Below, in pieces: positions 13,376-25,861 of a stretch of DNA of 64,000 nucleotides (position 1 is the first letter of the stretch; each line of letters opens with the position of its first letter). A program made the translations under genes and the position numbers. The stretch is from Apis mellifera (lineage: Eukaryota; Arthropoda; Insecta; Hymenoptera; Apidae), in assembly GCF_003254395.2 (NCBI RefSeq), contig NC_037647.1, positions 345,001-409,000 of the forward strand. The letters are read 5' to 3'. The notes under the pieces are model-generated. The model saw only the letters and a list, made by a program, of their open reading frames with translations. It searched no databases and had not been told where the DNA came from.

Positions 13376-13491
13376 TTTAAAATTACAAATGAAATTAGAT
13401 AATTATTTTTTCTTTTTATTACAAATATAATTGCTTATAAAAATATTCAAATTGTGACAAAAATAATTATCTAATCATTTGTAATTTTAAA
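13376..13491. repeat. Inverted repeat with about 32-base arms and a 48-base loop
   Basis: The left arm contains AAAATTACAAATGAAATTAG followed by ATAATTATTTTT. The right arm contains the reverse complement with one small indel (GAAATTAG against GATTAG). It lies 30 bases from the preceding inverted repeat. The pair could be the remnant of a small foldback element. Confidence 0.6.
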
Positions 13492-13632
13492 AATACACGT
13501 TTTATTAATACATTTTATTAAAACATTAATATATAATTTTAATTTCAATCTATATCTTTGTTAATTTTAAAATAATTATAAAAAAATAAATTTAAACTTC
13601 TTATTTTTCGAATATTGAATATTGAATTTTAT

Positions 13633-13840
13633 AAATATGAGCAATTTATTTAACTAATTTGATATGATAAAATAATATTAAAAATTTTGTAAAAATATAT
13701 GATATTATATGAAATTATATAAAATATATAGAATCAGAATATTTTTTCTGTCACAAAAATATTTTAATATTTTAAAAATTTACAATAAAATAATTAAAAT
13801 AGCGATTTTTTTATAAAAATTAAGTATTGATTTTAATATT
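13633..13840 (+). repeat. Decayed dispersed repeat, copy 1
   Basis: Blocks such as AAATATGAGCAA, TTTAACTAATTTG, AAAATAATATTAAAAATT, AATTTACAATAAAATAATTA and TATTGATTTT occur here in the same order as at 33767-33926, with indels between them. Conserved order across about 160-200 bases argues for common descent, not composition. Origin is unknown. Confidence 0.55.
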
Positions 13841-15705
13841 TTGATATTCAGATAAATTAACTGATTTTTTATTTTGGACAAATAATAAATTAACAAATTT
13901 TATATTTTTGTTATCTATATATTATATTATAAAATTGTATATAATATAATTCTCTTTAATGTATAATCCAAAAAATTCTAAAATAATTTGCTGATTTATT
14001 ATTTGAACATAACAAAAAAATTGAACAAAAATACATTTTTATTTTTTCAAAAATACTTGAAAATTGCAAATCTAAGTTATCAAATTAAATTAATAAAAAT
14101 TATATGAATATTAATAAACGATTTGGAATGAATGAAAAACAATACATATTTTTAAAAATAATAAATTAAGATATAAAAATTTAATTAATTTATTAATTTA
14201 ATAATTTAATTTATAAATATTTTAATTATTTACATTTTAAAATAAATTTTTAAAATGTTCGAATATTTTTAACTAGAAATGTAATTGTGATTTCATTTAG
14301 TTTTTATAATATCAAAAATTAAATAAAATAATGATATTATATTTGTAAAATATAATAAATATTTTATCGAAATAAATTTAAATTCATTTTTTCTATAAAT
14401 AATAAAAATATATTGTTAAAGTTACATATAAATTTATAAATTTATATATAAATATTTATAAGCAATTATATATATATATTTAAAATTATGAATATTTACA
14501 AATATATATATATATATATATACATATTGATATATATTCGAAAAATCGATTTTATATTTTATATTCTATACAACAACAACAAAAAGAAAAACAAACAAAA
14601 GTTAATATACAACAATATTAAAATTTATTTCTTAAATAACAAACAATTTATGTTTAACAATTTAATTTAAATTAGATAAAATGAGATGAAAATAGAATAA
14701 AATGGCAATATAATAGATCTCATATATAATTATACGAATAATATATATTAAATAAATACAAATTATTAATTAATATTAATTATATAAAAATTGTATCATT
14801 GTATATAAATGTTCAATTATTCAATTATAATTATATTATTTAATATAATATAATATAATATATTATATTTAATATAATTATTTAATATAAAATAATTCCA
14901 AAGAATTTTAAAATAAAATGTTATATAAAAAATAATTATTTTATTTAATATAATTTAAATAACTTTTCTTGCATAAATAAATCTTTATAAACAAAATACT
15001 AAAATATACTTTTATAAAAATAAAAAATAATATAATATAATAAAAAATATGATAAATAAATAAATTATTATTATTATGTATAATAACAATTCATTATTAT
15101 GATGTATAAAAAATATTTATAATTATATTATCTATTTATAAATCAAAAGAAAGTAATTAATATTTGAAATGGTAATTTTATATTTTTTTCCTACGAATGT
15201 AATTTGTAGGAATTTACATTTATTTATTTTATTGAATAAATATAATAAAAAATTTATAAATCTAAAATACTATAAATTAGTAAAAAATAAAAATTATTAT
15301 TTACAATAAATTGTTTTTTATATTTAATTAAACAAATATAAAAATTTTTATAAATACATAAATAAGTATTTTAATGATTTATATATATATATATATTTTT
15401 ATAAATATTATTTATATTATTCAAGCTAAATATTTCAACAGAAATACAAATAATTATAATAATTCTTAATATAATAATATAATAATTCTTAAATATATAT
15501 ACTTATATATATATATAAAACATATTTACATTATAAAATATATATTTTGTGTTTTTATACTAAATAAAATATTAATTAAAATGTATATTGTGATTTGTTT
15601 TAAATTGCTTTTGAAATTGCCTTGCGAATAATATATTTATGAAATATTACACTCGTACAATTTTATTCCTGTATTATCTTCTTTATTAATGTGAAATAAT
15701 TTATT

Positions 15706-16935
15706 TTATATAGAAATAGCTGTAGCTCTAACAGCTGCACTTAATAAAGGATTTGGATCTGGTTCTTCTGTTAAAATATTAACTTTTATCCATTCTCGTC
15801 GTTTATTACTTTGTCGTAAAGCATCAATAACTGCTTGTACATATAAACCATCTTCAAAAGATGATGCAGAAAATACTGGTTCTTTTATCCAACCTTTTTT
15901 ATCTTCAACAGATTGGAAAGCTTCTCTTAGTGCAGCAATCATTTTCCTTAATCCTTTAATATATGGTCTTGGAATAGAATCAGCAATAGGAAATGATATA
16001 TCATGTAAATTATCTATATCATGATATAATATTTCTTCTTGTCCATTACAACAACCATATAAATCTCCACCACGTGCAAGAAGATGATTACCTCCTCCAC
16101 ATATTAATATTTCTTGAGAAAGTTGACCTTGTAAATGATTACTTAATGTTGCTGTTACCAATGTACCACCACTCAATTCCATTTGAAAACTACAAAAATC
16201 TGGTGATGTTACATGTCTAATTCCATTTATATGTTTTGTAGTTTGAGTGAAAGTTCGAACTACAGCATGTACTCTTGAAGCACGTTGACCAATTAAATGA
16301 AAGATTAAATCAATTACATGACTTCCAACTAAAGCTAAAATTCCTCCTCCCATTGTATCATCACACAACCAATCATATCCTATAATAATAAACAAAATTA
16401 TAATTGATAAATATTTTAATAATTTGTCATATTAAATAATATTCTAACCATTATGTAACAAACTACCCATGTGTACTCTAACTTCTATAACATTTACAGG
16501 ACCTTTTAAATATCCCTCTTCCAAAGCTTTCTTCATATGAACAAATGCTGGTAAAAATCTTAAACTATGATTAACAATACTTATTAAAGAAGGATAATAT
16601 TGTGCAGCTCGTACCATTTTTAAGGCTTCACTTTGACTTAAACCAGCAGGTTTGTCACATACAACATGTTTCCCTATTCCTAATGCTTTGACTGCAATTT
16701 GTGCATGTAAACTAGGTGAACACATAATAAAAATTAAATCAACATCTTTTCTAAGAAGTACATCATCAATTCGACTAGTATGAAATGGTATTTCAAGATC
16801 AGTTGCAACTTCTGACACTTCTGCTAATGTACGTCCCCATATAGCTTCAATTCTAAAACCTTTTTCTCTTAAAAAGGGAATTATTATTCTAACAATACTT
16901 CCTGTACCAAATACTCCAATTCCAGGTAATGTCAT
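15706..16935 (-). CDS. Glucose-fructose oxidoreductase domain-containing protein (GFOD1/2-like), 2 exons
   Basis: A member of the Gfo/Idh/MocA NAD(P)-dependent oxidoreductase family. Animal GFOD proteins have no firmly established substrate. Exons are 16449-16935 and 15706-16379, joined in phase to give 386 residues (GFOD1 is about 390). The N-terminus carries the Rossmann glycine motif GIGVFGTGSIVR. The family motif HVVCDKPAGLS lies near residue 95, and the C-terminal substrate-domain part has GGGILALVGSHVIDLIFHL. The glycine motif begins at residue 5, so there is no signal peptide. It is head to head with CdsA across 1.3 kb. Confidence 0.93.
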
Positions 16936-18220
16936 ATTGTATTTTAATTTTTTTTATTGTTAATTTTTTTTATATATTTTTATAAATTATAGTAAAAATT
17001 ATAGTAAATTACAAAAAATATTAATGATGTTAATTTTTTTAAATTTAAATTTTAAAATAATATTATTTTAAAATAATTTTATAATGTTTTTTTTTTTATA
17101 ATATATATTATTCTTTAATTTAGCGCGATAAGAAATTCTACAACCATCATAACATTATACATTATAACAAATTTCATACTATACTATACGATTGATTCAC
17201 ATTTCAAAGTTGGTATTTCACGTATTTCATTTGTTCAAAATCAAATCTATATATAGATTATGTTAGAAAATCTTTATTTAAATAAAAAATTAAATAGAAA
17301 TCATATTAAAGTAAATTAAAAATATGAATAACAAATAAAAAAATTAAAGATATAATCATTGAAAATTAAATATTTTTATTGATAATAAATTTAAATTTAT
17401 TTTTAACAATTTTTTAACAATTTATTTTTGACAATTTTATTGTTAACAAAACGATTTGGATATATAAAAACATAATAAAATATCCATTATAAAAGAATTT
17501 TTTAATTAAATTCTTATAAAAAATAATATATTTTTTTATATACAATATGAACAGACCTTTTCAAAAGATATTATGAACAAAACATTAGATTTCATTTATA
17601 CTTCTTTCTATTATTGATTTTCCGAAGAAACTCGAAATAAACCGAACATCAACGATGATTATATGTCAATCAGCAAGGTTGCCGCACAAATTTCCACATT
17701 AAGAATATTGGGGGAAATTGATATAGTTATTGTCATGACATATATTATAGTCAAATAGAAGTAAAGGAAGATATAACGGGTGTTCTATTATACTTTATCA
17801 TTTTAAGGTTAGGTTAGTTAGAAATGTAACTAAAAAGTAACAATAAAAAATCCATAAATGTTTTTAATCATAACAATAATTATTATTAAACACGAATGAA
17901 AAAATCAAAACTAAGTTAAGCTAAGTTAACCATTTTCATGTTTTTAAACTAACCTAAATTTTAACAATATAATACAATAGGATACCCGTTATTTCTTCCC
18001 CCATTTCTTAATTTTCCCCACTATCCTCAATGTGAGAATTCATACGGCATCCTAGTCTGTCAGTTTCATTTGCGCAAATATGATGTGTGGTTGCTGTCAT
18101 ATCCGCTCTATTTAATCAAATATTTAAATATGTAAATATGCAACAAAGTTATATAAATCAAAAATCATAATAATATTTTATTATTTTAAGCTTTTGTATA
18201 GTAATATAAATCTTTAAAGT
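16936..18220. other. Divergent promoter region between GFOD-like gene and CdsA
   Basis: The two flanking genes are transcribed away from each other. The middle (about 17.6-18.1 kb) is noticeably less AT-rich than the surroundings and includes C- and G-runs such as TTCCCCC and TTTTCCCC near 18000. This fits promoters or non-coding first exons, but no TATA box or coding exon could be assigned. Confidence 0.5.
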
Positions 18221-21200
18221 ATGTCGGAAATTCGTAAAAGAACAATTGGAAATACATCAGCAGAAACGCGGGATGTCAGTGATGATCAGGTAAATACATA
18301 TTTTTTGTTTTTCAAAATTTTCAATACTACATTCTTCTTTAAATTTTTGAAAATTTTTATTAAATTATTAAGTTTAATTGATTTAGAATTGACCTTTTTT
18401 CATATTATATGCGTGTATATATATATATATATATATATACAAAATAGCTGTCAATCATTATATAAATTATATATAAATATATAATAAATTAATGAATGAT
18501 AGCTATTAACATTAAATCATTGTATATATGATTAAATCAAACTGCCATATTATTATTATATTTATAATATATTTATAAGTGTTTTATGTATAATTATTTC
18601 TTTCTATTATTACACATATATTAATCTCTTAATATATATGAGACTTTTCATATATACTAATTATGTATATTAATTATGTTTTTATATTCTGATTATGTAA
18701 ATATAAAAGTAAATATAATACATATATTTTAAAAAATATAGCAATGATTTTTAATGTTATTAAACTTTATAATAAAACATATTAATTTTTTTTTAATGAT
18801 TTAAAGTATTATTCCTCTCATGGAATTATAAATAATTATAATTTTTTATTGAATTCAAGAATTTATTGAAATATAATATAGATCTTTTCCATTTAATTAT
18901 TTCTATATAATTATTAACAAATAGTTTGGATTATATTCTATAGAAAGAAGATGTAGAATCTGAAGATGATGCAAAGTTGGAAGTTGAAGAATTGACTAAA
19001 ACTTTACCTCAAGGAACAGATCATACTCCGCATATTTTGGATTCAATTCTTTCAGGCTTATCTGATCGGTATAATTTTTGAAAATAATACTTATAAAAAA
19101 TATAACAAATATTAAAAATAGTAAACTAATAATAAGTATTAAAAATAATTTTTATAGCTGGAAGAATTGGGTAATTAGAAGTATTTTTACTCTGTTTATG
19201 ATTGCTGGTTTTTGTGGTATTATTTATATTGGACCATTAGCTTTGATGGCCACAGTAAGTTTTACATATTAATATTATAAGTATATATTTAATTAAAAGT
19301 AATTTGTCTTGGTTTGTTTTATGAAATATTTTTTTCAGACATTAATTGTACAAGTAAAGTGTTTTCAAGAAATCATTAATATTGGATATGCAGTTTACAG
19401 AATTCATGGTTTACCATGGTTCAGATCTCTATCATGGTATTTCTTGATTACTTCCAATTATTTTTTTTATGGAGAAAATTTAATGGATTATTTTGCTGTA
19501 GTAATTAATCGTACAGTAAGTTTGAATAATTTTAATCTGTAATAAAATTAATTAATTAATATAATATTTTTAATTAATGTTTTATGTTAAGATATATTTT
19601 ATATCATTTTATATAATTAAATTTAATTAAAAATTATATATATATAAATTATACATTATTAGTTTATTTATTGATATGAAATCAATAAATAAAGCTTCTT
19701 GAAGCATTATATACTTATGGTTACCTATATGGTTTCTAATTCTCTTTTATAAGGTTTCCCATTTAAGTTTTAATTTTAAATTAATTATGTAAAAAATTTA
19801 TATCAAACTAATGTTATTTTATATTTGCTTATATATATAAATATCAGATTATAAGTATTATAATCAACAAATATATTTTTTATATTTTTTATTTTTTTTT
19901 TTATATTCAATCAATATTTTATTATTTATTATTTATTATATTTATATTTATATATAATATTTATAATCTGATATATATAAAATTAATTCTATATTCCTTT
20001 ATATTTTGTTAAATTGAAAATTAATAATATTTTTTTTTTTTTTTATAGGAATATCTACGTGTACTTGTTACATATCACCGTTTTATTTCATTTTGTCTGT
20101 ACATTGTTGGTTTTGTATGGTTTGTATTGTCACTTGTAAAAAAATATTATATGAAACAATTTTCTCTATTTGCTTGGACTCATGTTGCTCTACTTATTGT
20201 TGTGACACAAAGTTATCTTATAATTAAAAATATTTTTGAAGGCTTGATCTGGTAAATTTTTATATAAATTAATATCTATTTCATATTTTATTTATTTTAT
20301 GATAATATATATTTATCTGATATAGGTTCATTGTTCCAGTTAGTATGATAGTGATAAATGATGTAATGGCATATATGTTTGGTTTCTTTTTTGGTAAAAC
20401 ACCTTTAATTAAATTATCACCAAAAAAAACTTGGGAAGGTTTTATAGGTGGTGGTATTTCAACTGTTTTGCTTGGCTTATTGGTAAATTTATATTTAAAT
20501 TCTTTTAAATTAAATATCATATATTCAATTTTTTAAACATAAATCTATATAAAATATATTTCAGATTTCATATATTATGTGTCAGTATCGTTACTTTGTT
20601 TGTCCTATTGAATATAGTGAAACTTTGGGACGAATGACTATGGATTGTGAACCATCTATTTTATTTCAACCTCAAGAATATACTTTGCCTAATAGTTTAC
20701 AAGTTGTATTTAAAATGGTAATATATTAAAAGATCAAATAATAATCTTGAAATAATATAATATAATACAAATACATAAATACATAAATCATTTAATAATT
20801 TTTTGTACAGTTTAGCGGAAAATCGACCATAACTTTGTATCCATTTTTACTTCATTCATTATCAATGTCAGTATTTAGTTCCGTAATTGGACCTTTTGGA
20901 GGCTTCTTTGCTAGTGGTTTTAAGAGAGCATTTAAAATTAAGGTAATTAAATTATTATTCACAAAAAAATTTCATAATAATTTTATTTCATATAATTAAA
21001 GGATTTTGGAGATGTTATTCCTGGTCATGGAGGAATAATGGACAGATTTGACTGTCAATATTTAATGGCAACATTTGTAAATGTCTATATATCTTCATTT
21101 ATTCAAACTGCTTCACCTCAAAAACTTTTGCAACAGGTAAATAATAAATTTTTTATCATTTATCATTTTATTTAATAATTCTATAGATAAATAATATATA

Positions 21201-22188
21201 ATTAAAATTATTTAAAAATCATACTTGAATTATTATATCAATGTAATTAATATTTTATATTATTTTTTGAATAATTTAATTACATTAAATATAAATATAT
21301 TTATATTTGTATTTATAAAATTGGATATATAGTTAATTTATACATATTTATACATATTATACATATTTAGTGAACTAAATATTATCATTTTCACATGTTT
21401 ATATTATTAATATTAATAATTTTTTTATATTTTTTATATTTTTTATTTTATATGATTTTTTATAAATAAATAAATGTATAGAAAACATATAAAACATTTT
21501 TTTTTAAATAGAATTATATATTTTTTATATTACAATTGATATAATTTAATATTCTTCAAAAAAATATTAATCTATTTGATCAAAAATCAACATAGGAAAT
21601 ATTTTACATTGAAATTTGTAAAATAAATAAAATATTTCATAAATCTATAATATATTTAATTATATTTCTGCTTATCATTTTGGTTTCATTTTATATTAAA
21701 TTATTAATATTAATATTGATTAAAATAATTAATGTTATAAAATATTTTTTGTAATTATTTGAAGTAGAAGAATTTTTGCTGATTTTAATAATTTTTTTTT
21801 TTAATAAAAAAAAATTAATATTTAGAACAATTTTTTGTTATATAATTGTTAATCAGTTATGCTTACTTATATGTACAGTCATATATATGTATAAAAGAAA
21901 TTCTATATAATAGTAATAATTGTTTTTACAAATATCTCAAAAATTAAAACTAACTAATAATAATAAAAATAATAATAATATATAAAGAAAAAAATTATTT
22001 GAAAATCTTGATCCTTTATAAATTATGATATTTAAAAATCATAAAAATGTGAAGATGCTTCTATTCTAAATAATTATCAAATTAATATTTATAATTTTTA
22101 ATTATTCTCTAATTTATATAAATCTAATTATAATTTAAATTCATTCTAAATTAAAGAAATAAGATATTTAATGTGAAGAATATTTTTA

Positions 22189-22248
<60 letters not shown>

Positions 22249-22584
22249 ATCTTATCTAATTATACAAAATATTAATGATTTTAAAAAAAAATTGATATAA
22301 AAATATTTCTTGTAATATATATATTTTCATTTTTTAAAAAATATTTTTTTACGTTATCATAATTGAGATAAATATATAATGATTATCTTTAAATGGATTA
22401 TCCTATATCAGATCTATATCCTATAGATTTTTTAATTCTTAACAAAGTTTATTTATAATTATACATATTATGTATGAAATTATTTTATGCACAGGTTTAT
22501 AGCTTAAAACCAGAACAACAATTACAATTGTTTCAAACATTAAAGGATTCACTAGAAAACAGAGGTTTGTTAAATATTTATTGA
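18221..22584 (+). CDS. CdsA: CDP-diacylglycerol synthase (phosphatidate cytidylyltransferase), 10 exons
   Basis: This ER membrane enzyme converts phosphatidic acid and CTP to CDP-diacylglycerol, the precursor of phosphatidylinositol and cardiolipin. In Drosophila it limits PIP2 resynthesis in photoreceptors. Exons are 18221-18289, 18944-19068, 19158-19254, 19339-19515, 20049-20251, 20326-20482, 20565-20717, 20811-20942, 21002-21136 and 22495-22584, giving 445 residues. A hydrophilic acidic N-terminus precedes several membrane segments. SPKKTWEGFIGG is diagnostic, and the CDS signature (SGFKRAFKIKD, then GDVIPGHGGIMDRFD) spans the exon 8/9 junction. The last intron is 1.36 kb with a long TA repeat; the others are shorter. 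Confidence 0.97.
22192..22245. repeat. (TA)n microsatellite in last CdsA intron
   Basis: An uninterrupted AT dinucleotide run of about 54 bases. Confidence 0.9.
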
Positions 22585-24251
22585 TGTTCTAATATTAATG
22601 ATGATTATTAATAATCAATGGAATTACTTTAAAATAGCAGAAAGTGTTAGAAATATTATTTCTAACATTTATTTGAATGTGCAATGTATATGTTTATACA
22701 ATAGCATTAACAATATTAAATACAATACATATAAACTACATATAATAATATTAATTATAAAGTATACTAAATTATGATGATAAAGTTTATTTTATAACTA
22801 GAAATTAAGAAACATTAAACATTTGTAGTTTTTTTGCATTCCACACCAAACAGTCCATTTTTTACCAAAAATTTTTATTAAACTGTGATGATGATAAAAA
22901 TTTAATCATATTTTTTTTATAATAATTAAACCAAAGAATATCATGCATACATTATATTTTAAAAAACTTCCAGTTTATTATAAATATTTGAAACATTTAT
23001 CAAATATTTTTTTAATGTTTTTCTTCTAATAAATTATAAGATAATAATGGATTTATCCAAATTTAAATATACATTAAATCAATCAGAGATCTCAATATAC
23101 TTATATATTTTTAATTTTTATTATGCATTTAATTATTCTATTAATGTATTTAAATTGTTTTCATAAATATTATTTCATCTATACAATGTGAGATTATTTT
23201 GAATTTAATACTAATTATTTAAATTTTCAAATGCATTATTTTTCATGTAAAAATATTTCTTTAAATTGTTACTAATTATATATTAATTTGTTTATAATTA
23301 ATATATATTGATTATTTGATAATAAATCATAATAAATTTTAATATTTTTATTGTAATCAGTGCCATGTTATCATTTGCATTTTGAAAAATATAAACATTT
23401 CTGACATTTTTTAATATTAATTAAACATTTTCTTTGAAGAATATAATTCAAAAGGAAAATATGTATTATTGTATTTCATTATCAGATTGTTTGACATTTT
23501 CATTATTGAATAATTATTAAATATCATGGTACTGAACTTAAATAAAACTATTTTAATTATATTCAAAAATAAAAGATAAACAAAGAACTTCTGTTTATCT
23601 TTAATTTTATTGGAAATAAAAATTAACTGGAAATGTAATTGTTTTTCACAATAAATATTTTTTTATTACTTTTTCTTAAATACTTTTTTCATGAATAATA
23701 ATATATAAATAGAATGTAATTATAAAATTTTGATTTAAAATATACATATTTTATAAAATATTATGTTTAAATTAAAATTATTTTATAATATAGTTAAAAT
23801 TGTGCCAATTGTTCATAGAAATAAGTAATTTATATTTATACATGAAAAATATCAATATGGCACAACTAGTAACATTGTAATATGATTACATTACATTTCC
23901 AATTGAAAGCTTATATTTTACATGATTAATTTACATATATTACATAATTTATATACTTTATAAAAAAAGTTTTACAATGTACCTAACTCTAATTAAATAC
24001 TTATACTTTCTTTTATTGTTAAATGTTACTTATATATTGTTTCAATATTGGGAGATATAATGTTAAAGAAATTTATGTATAAAAAATAAAAATAAACAAA
24101 TGCAAGTATATTTATTTAATAGAGAGCATAATAAGATAAGTATATATAGATGAAAAAAATTTTATGAAATAATAGATATATATGTTATTGTAACTATGAA
24201 TTCTTAATTAAAAGTAATTTAAGTTTAAATATATAATATATTTATATAGTA

Positions 24252-24286
<35 letters not shown>

Positions 24287-25861
24287 AAATTTTTCTTAAA
24301 TACTTTAAATAAACTTCTTGAAAATGTTATTTATTGCATATTTCTTATATTTTATTAAATCCAATATTTATATTAATTTTTAATATATTTTTTTGATATA
24401 TTTTTTTTTACATATATAATATGCAAGTCAAAATGATCATAATTTTTAATTCTTTTTTTATCATACTGAAATATAAATAAAACTTTGCAAAATATTTTTT
24501 CATGAAAAAAATGAAAATTTATAATTTAATGCATTTAAATAAATTTAAATATAGAATAGTTATAGAATAATCTAACAAAAAATACGAAACATATAAATGT
24601 AAAAGAAAATATGTTAATTGAAAATCAAAATTATATATATTAGAGATATGCATTATACATTTATAATAGAATTTTGATTATCAGAATTCGTATTAATAGA
24701 ACATTTGACAAAACTTTTAATTAATAGAATATTTGATTATTTGAATTGTCTAATTATAAGAAGTAAGAAATATTTTATTCTAAGAATTATTTTGATTACG
24801 CTTCTTTTTTCTTTTTTTCTCTGATATAATCTATAATCTTATTCTTCGTTTATTCTTTATATGATAGATTTTTGAATTATTAAAATTTAAAGATTACAAT
24901 GATGTTCATGTAATCTTACTCACATATATTAAAATAAAAGCGTATCGTTTTATTATAAAATTTGAAACATTTATTATAACATGATAACATGATGACCTAT
25001 AATTAATGATATATAATTTATAAATTAATTATCTGTGATATAAAATAAAAAGTGTACTGAAATTCATCAAGTAAATATTATTTACCATCAAAAAATATTA
25101 TTATTTTAAATGATATACGTTTAAATGCAATATTTAAATGATATCATGTAAGATCATATAAGATAGAGATAATGAAAAAAATTATTAAATTTGATTCAAA
25201 ATTTATTTATTATTAATATCTGTTATTTATTTATTATTAATATAATAAATGATCTTTAATATAGATTCAATTTATCGATTGTAATATTTTTCTTCTGAAA
25301 TCTATATTTTTTATCTATATTTATTTATATTTTACTATATTTTTATAAATTAAGATAAATATTTAAATTATATATTTTGGATGAAATATATAAAATTCAA
25401 AAGGATTTAGGATCAATCAATATAAAATTTCGAGATATTAATGAATAAATAAATATTATGTATTAAATTTTCTACATGGATATTGACGCATCATTTTTAT
25501 AGAAATTATCAAATATTTAAAAATATCTCGATATCTATGATGTTCTATATTCAATTTTCAATTGCTTTCATGAAAAATCATAAATACAACCTTCTAAATG
25601 TAATAAAAATGTTTAAAATTTAAAATTTTCTTAAAAATGTCGATAAGTAAGATATTGAAGGTATCAATATATCAATTCTGATTTTTCGATTATGTTCAGT
25701 CTCTATCAATGTTTTATAGTCAATGCTGTTACGATAATAAAATAAATACGTATAAACACATTTATTTATATTTATATATGTGTGTATGTGTATGTATATG
25801 TGTATAATATATATTAATATTCAATTGAATTTAAATTTCTAGTGTTTTATATGAATTTAAC
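22585..25861. other. AT-rich intergenic region between CdsA and FAM234-like gene
   Basis: The first part should carry the CdsA 3' untranslated region. A TA microsatellite lies at about 24255-24282. Immediately upstream of the next ATG, a TG-rich stretch (25780-25805) is seen. No coding exon was recognised. Confidence 0.55.

Larger units (their letters stand above)
11881..15705. other. 3.8 kb AT-rich gene desert with inverted and dispersed repeats
   Basis: No exon-like coding segment was recognised on either strand. The stretch contains AT microsatellites, two adjacent inverted repeats near 13.3-13.5 kb, and a decayed repeat copy near 13.6-13.8 kb that recurs near 33.8 kb. Reading frames here translate to low-complexity Asn/Ile/Lys/Tyr strings. 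The right end should include the 3' untranslated region of the GFOD-like gene. Confidence 0.6.

Noticed and set aside
14488..14670. Small open frame in the gene desert
   Set aside because: The translation is Ile/Tyr/Lys/Asn low complexity from TA repeats, as expected by chance. The same applies to similar frames at 6526-6993, 28080-28361, 34179-35648 and 47847-48095.
22192..22245. TA repeat as a hairpin RNA or origin
   Set aside because: Pure dinucleotide repeats fold on themselves by composition alone. Nothing else supports a function.
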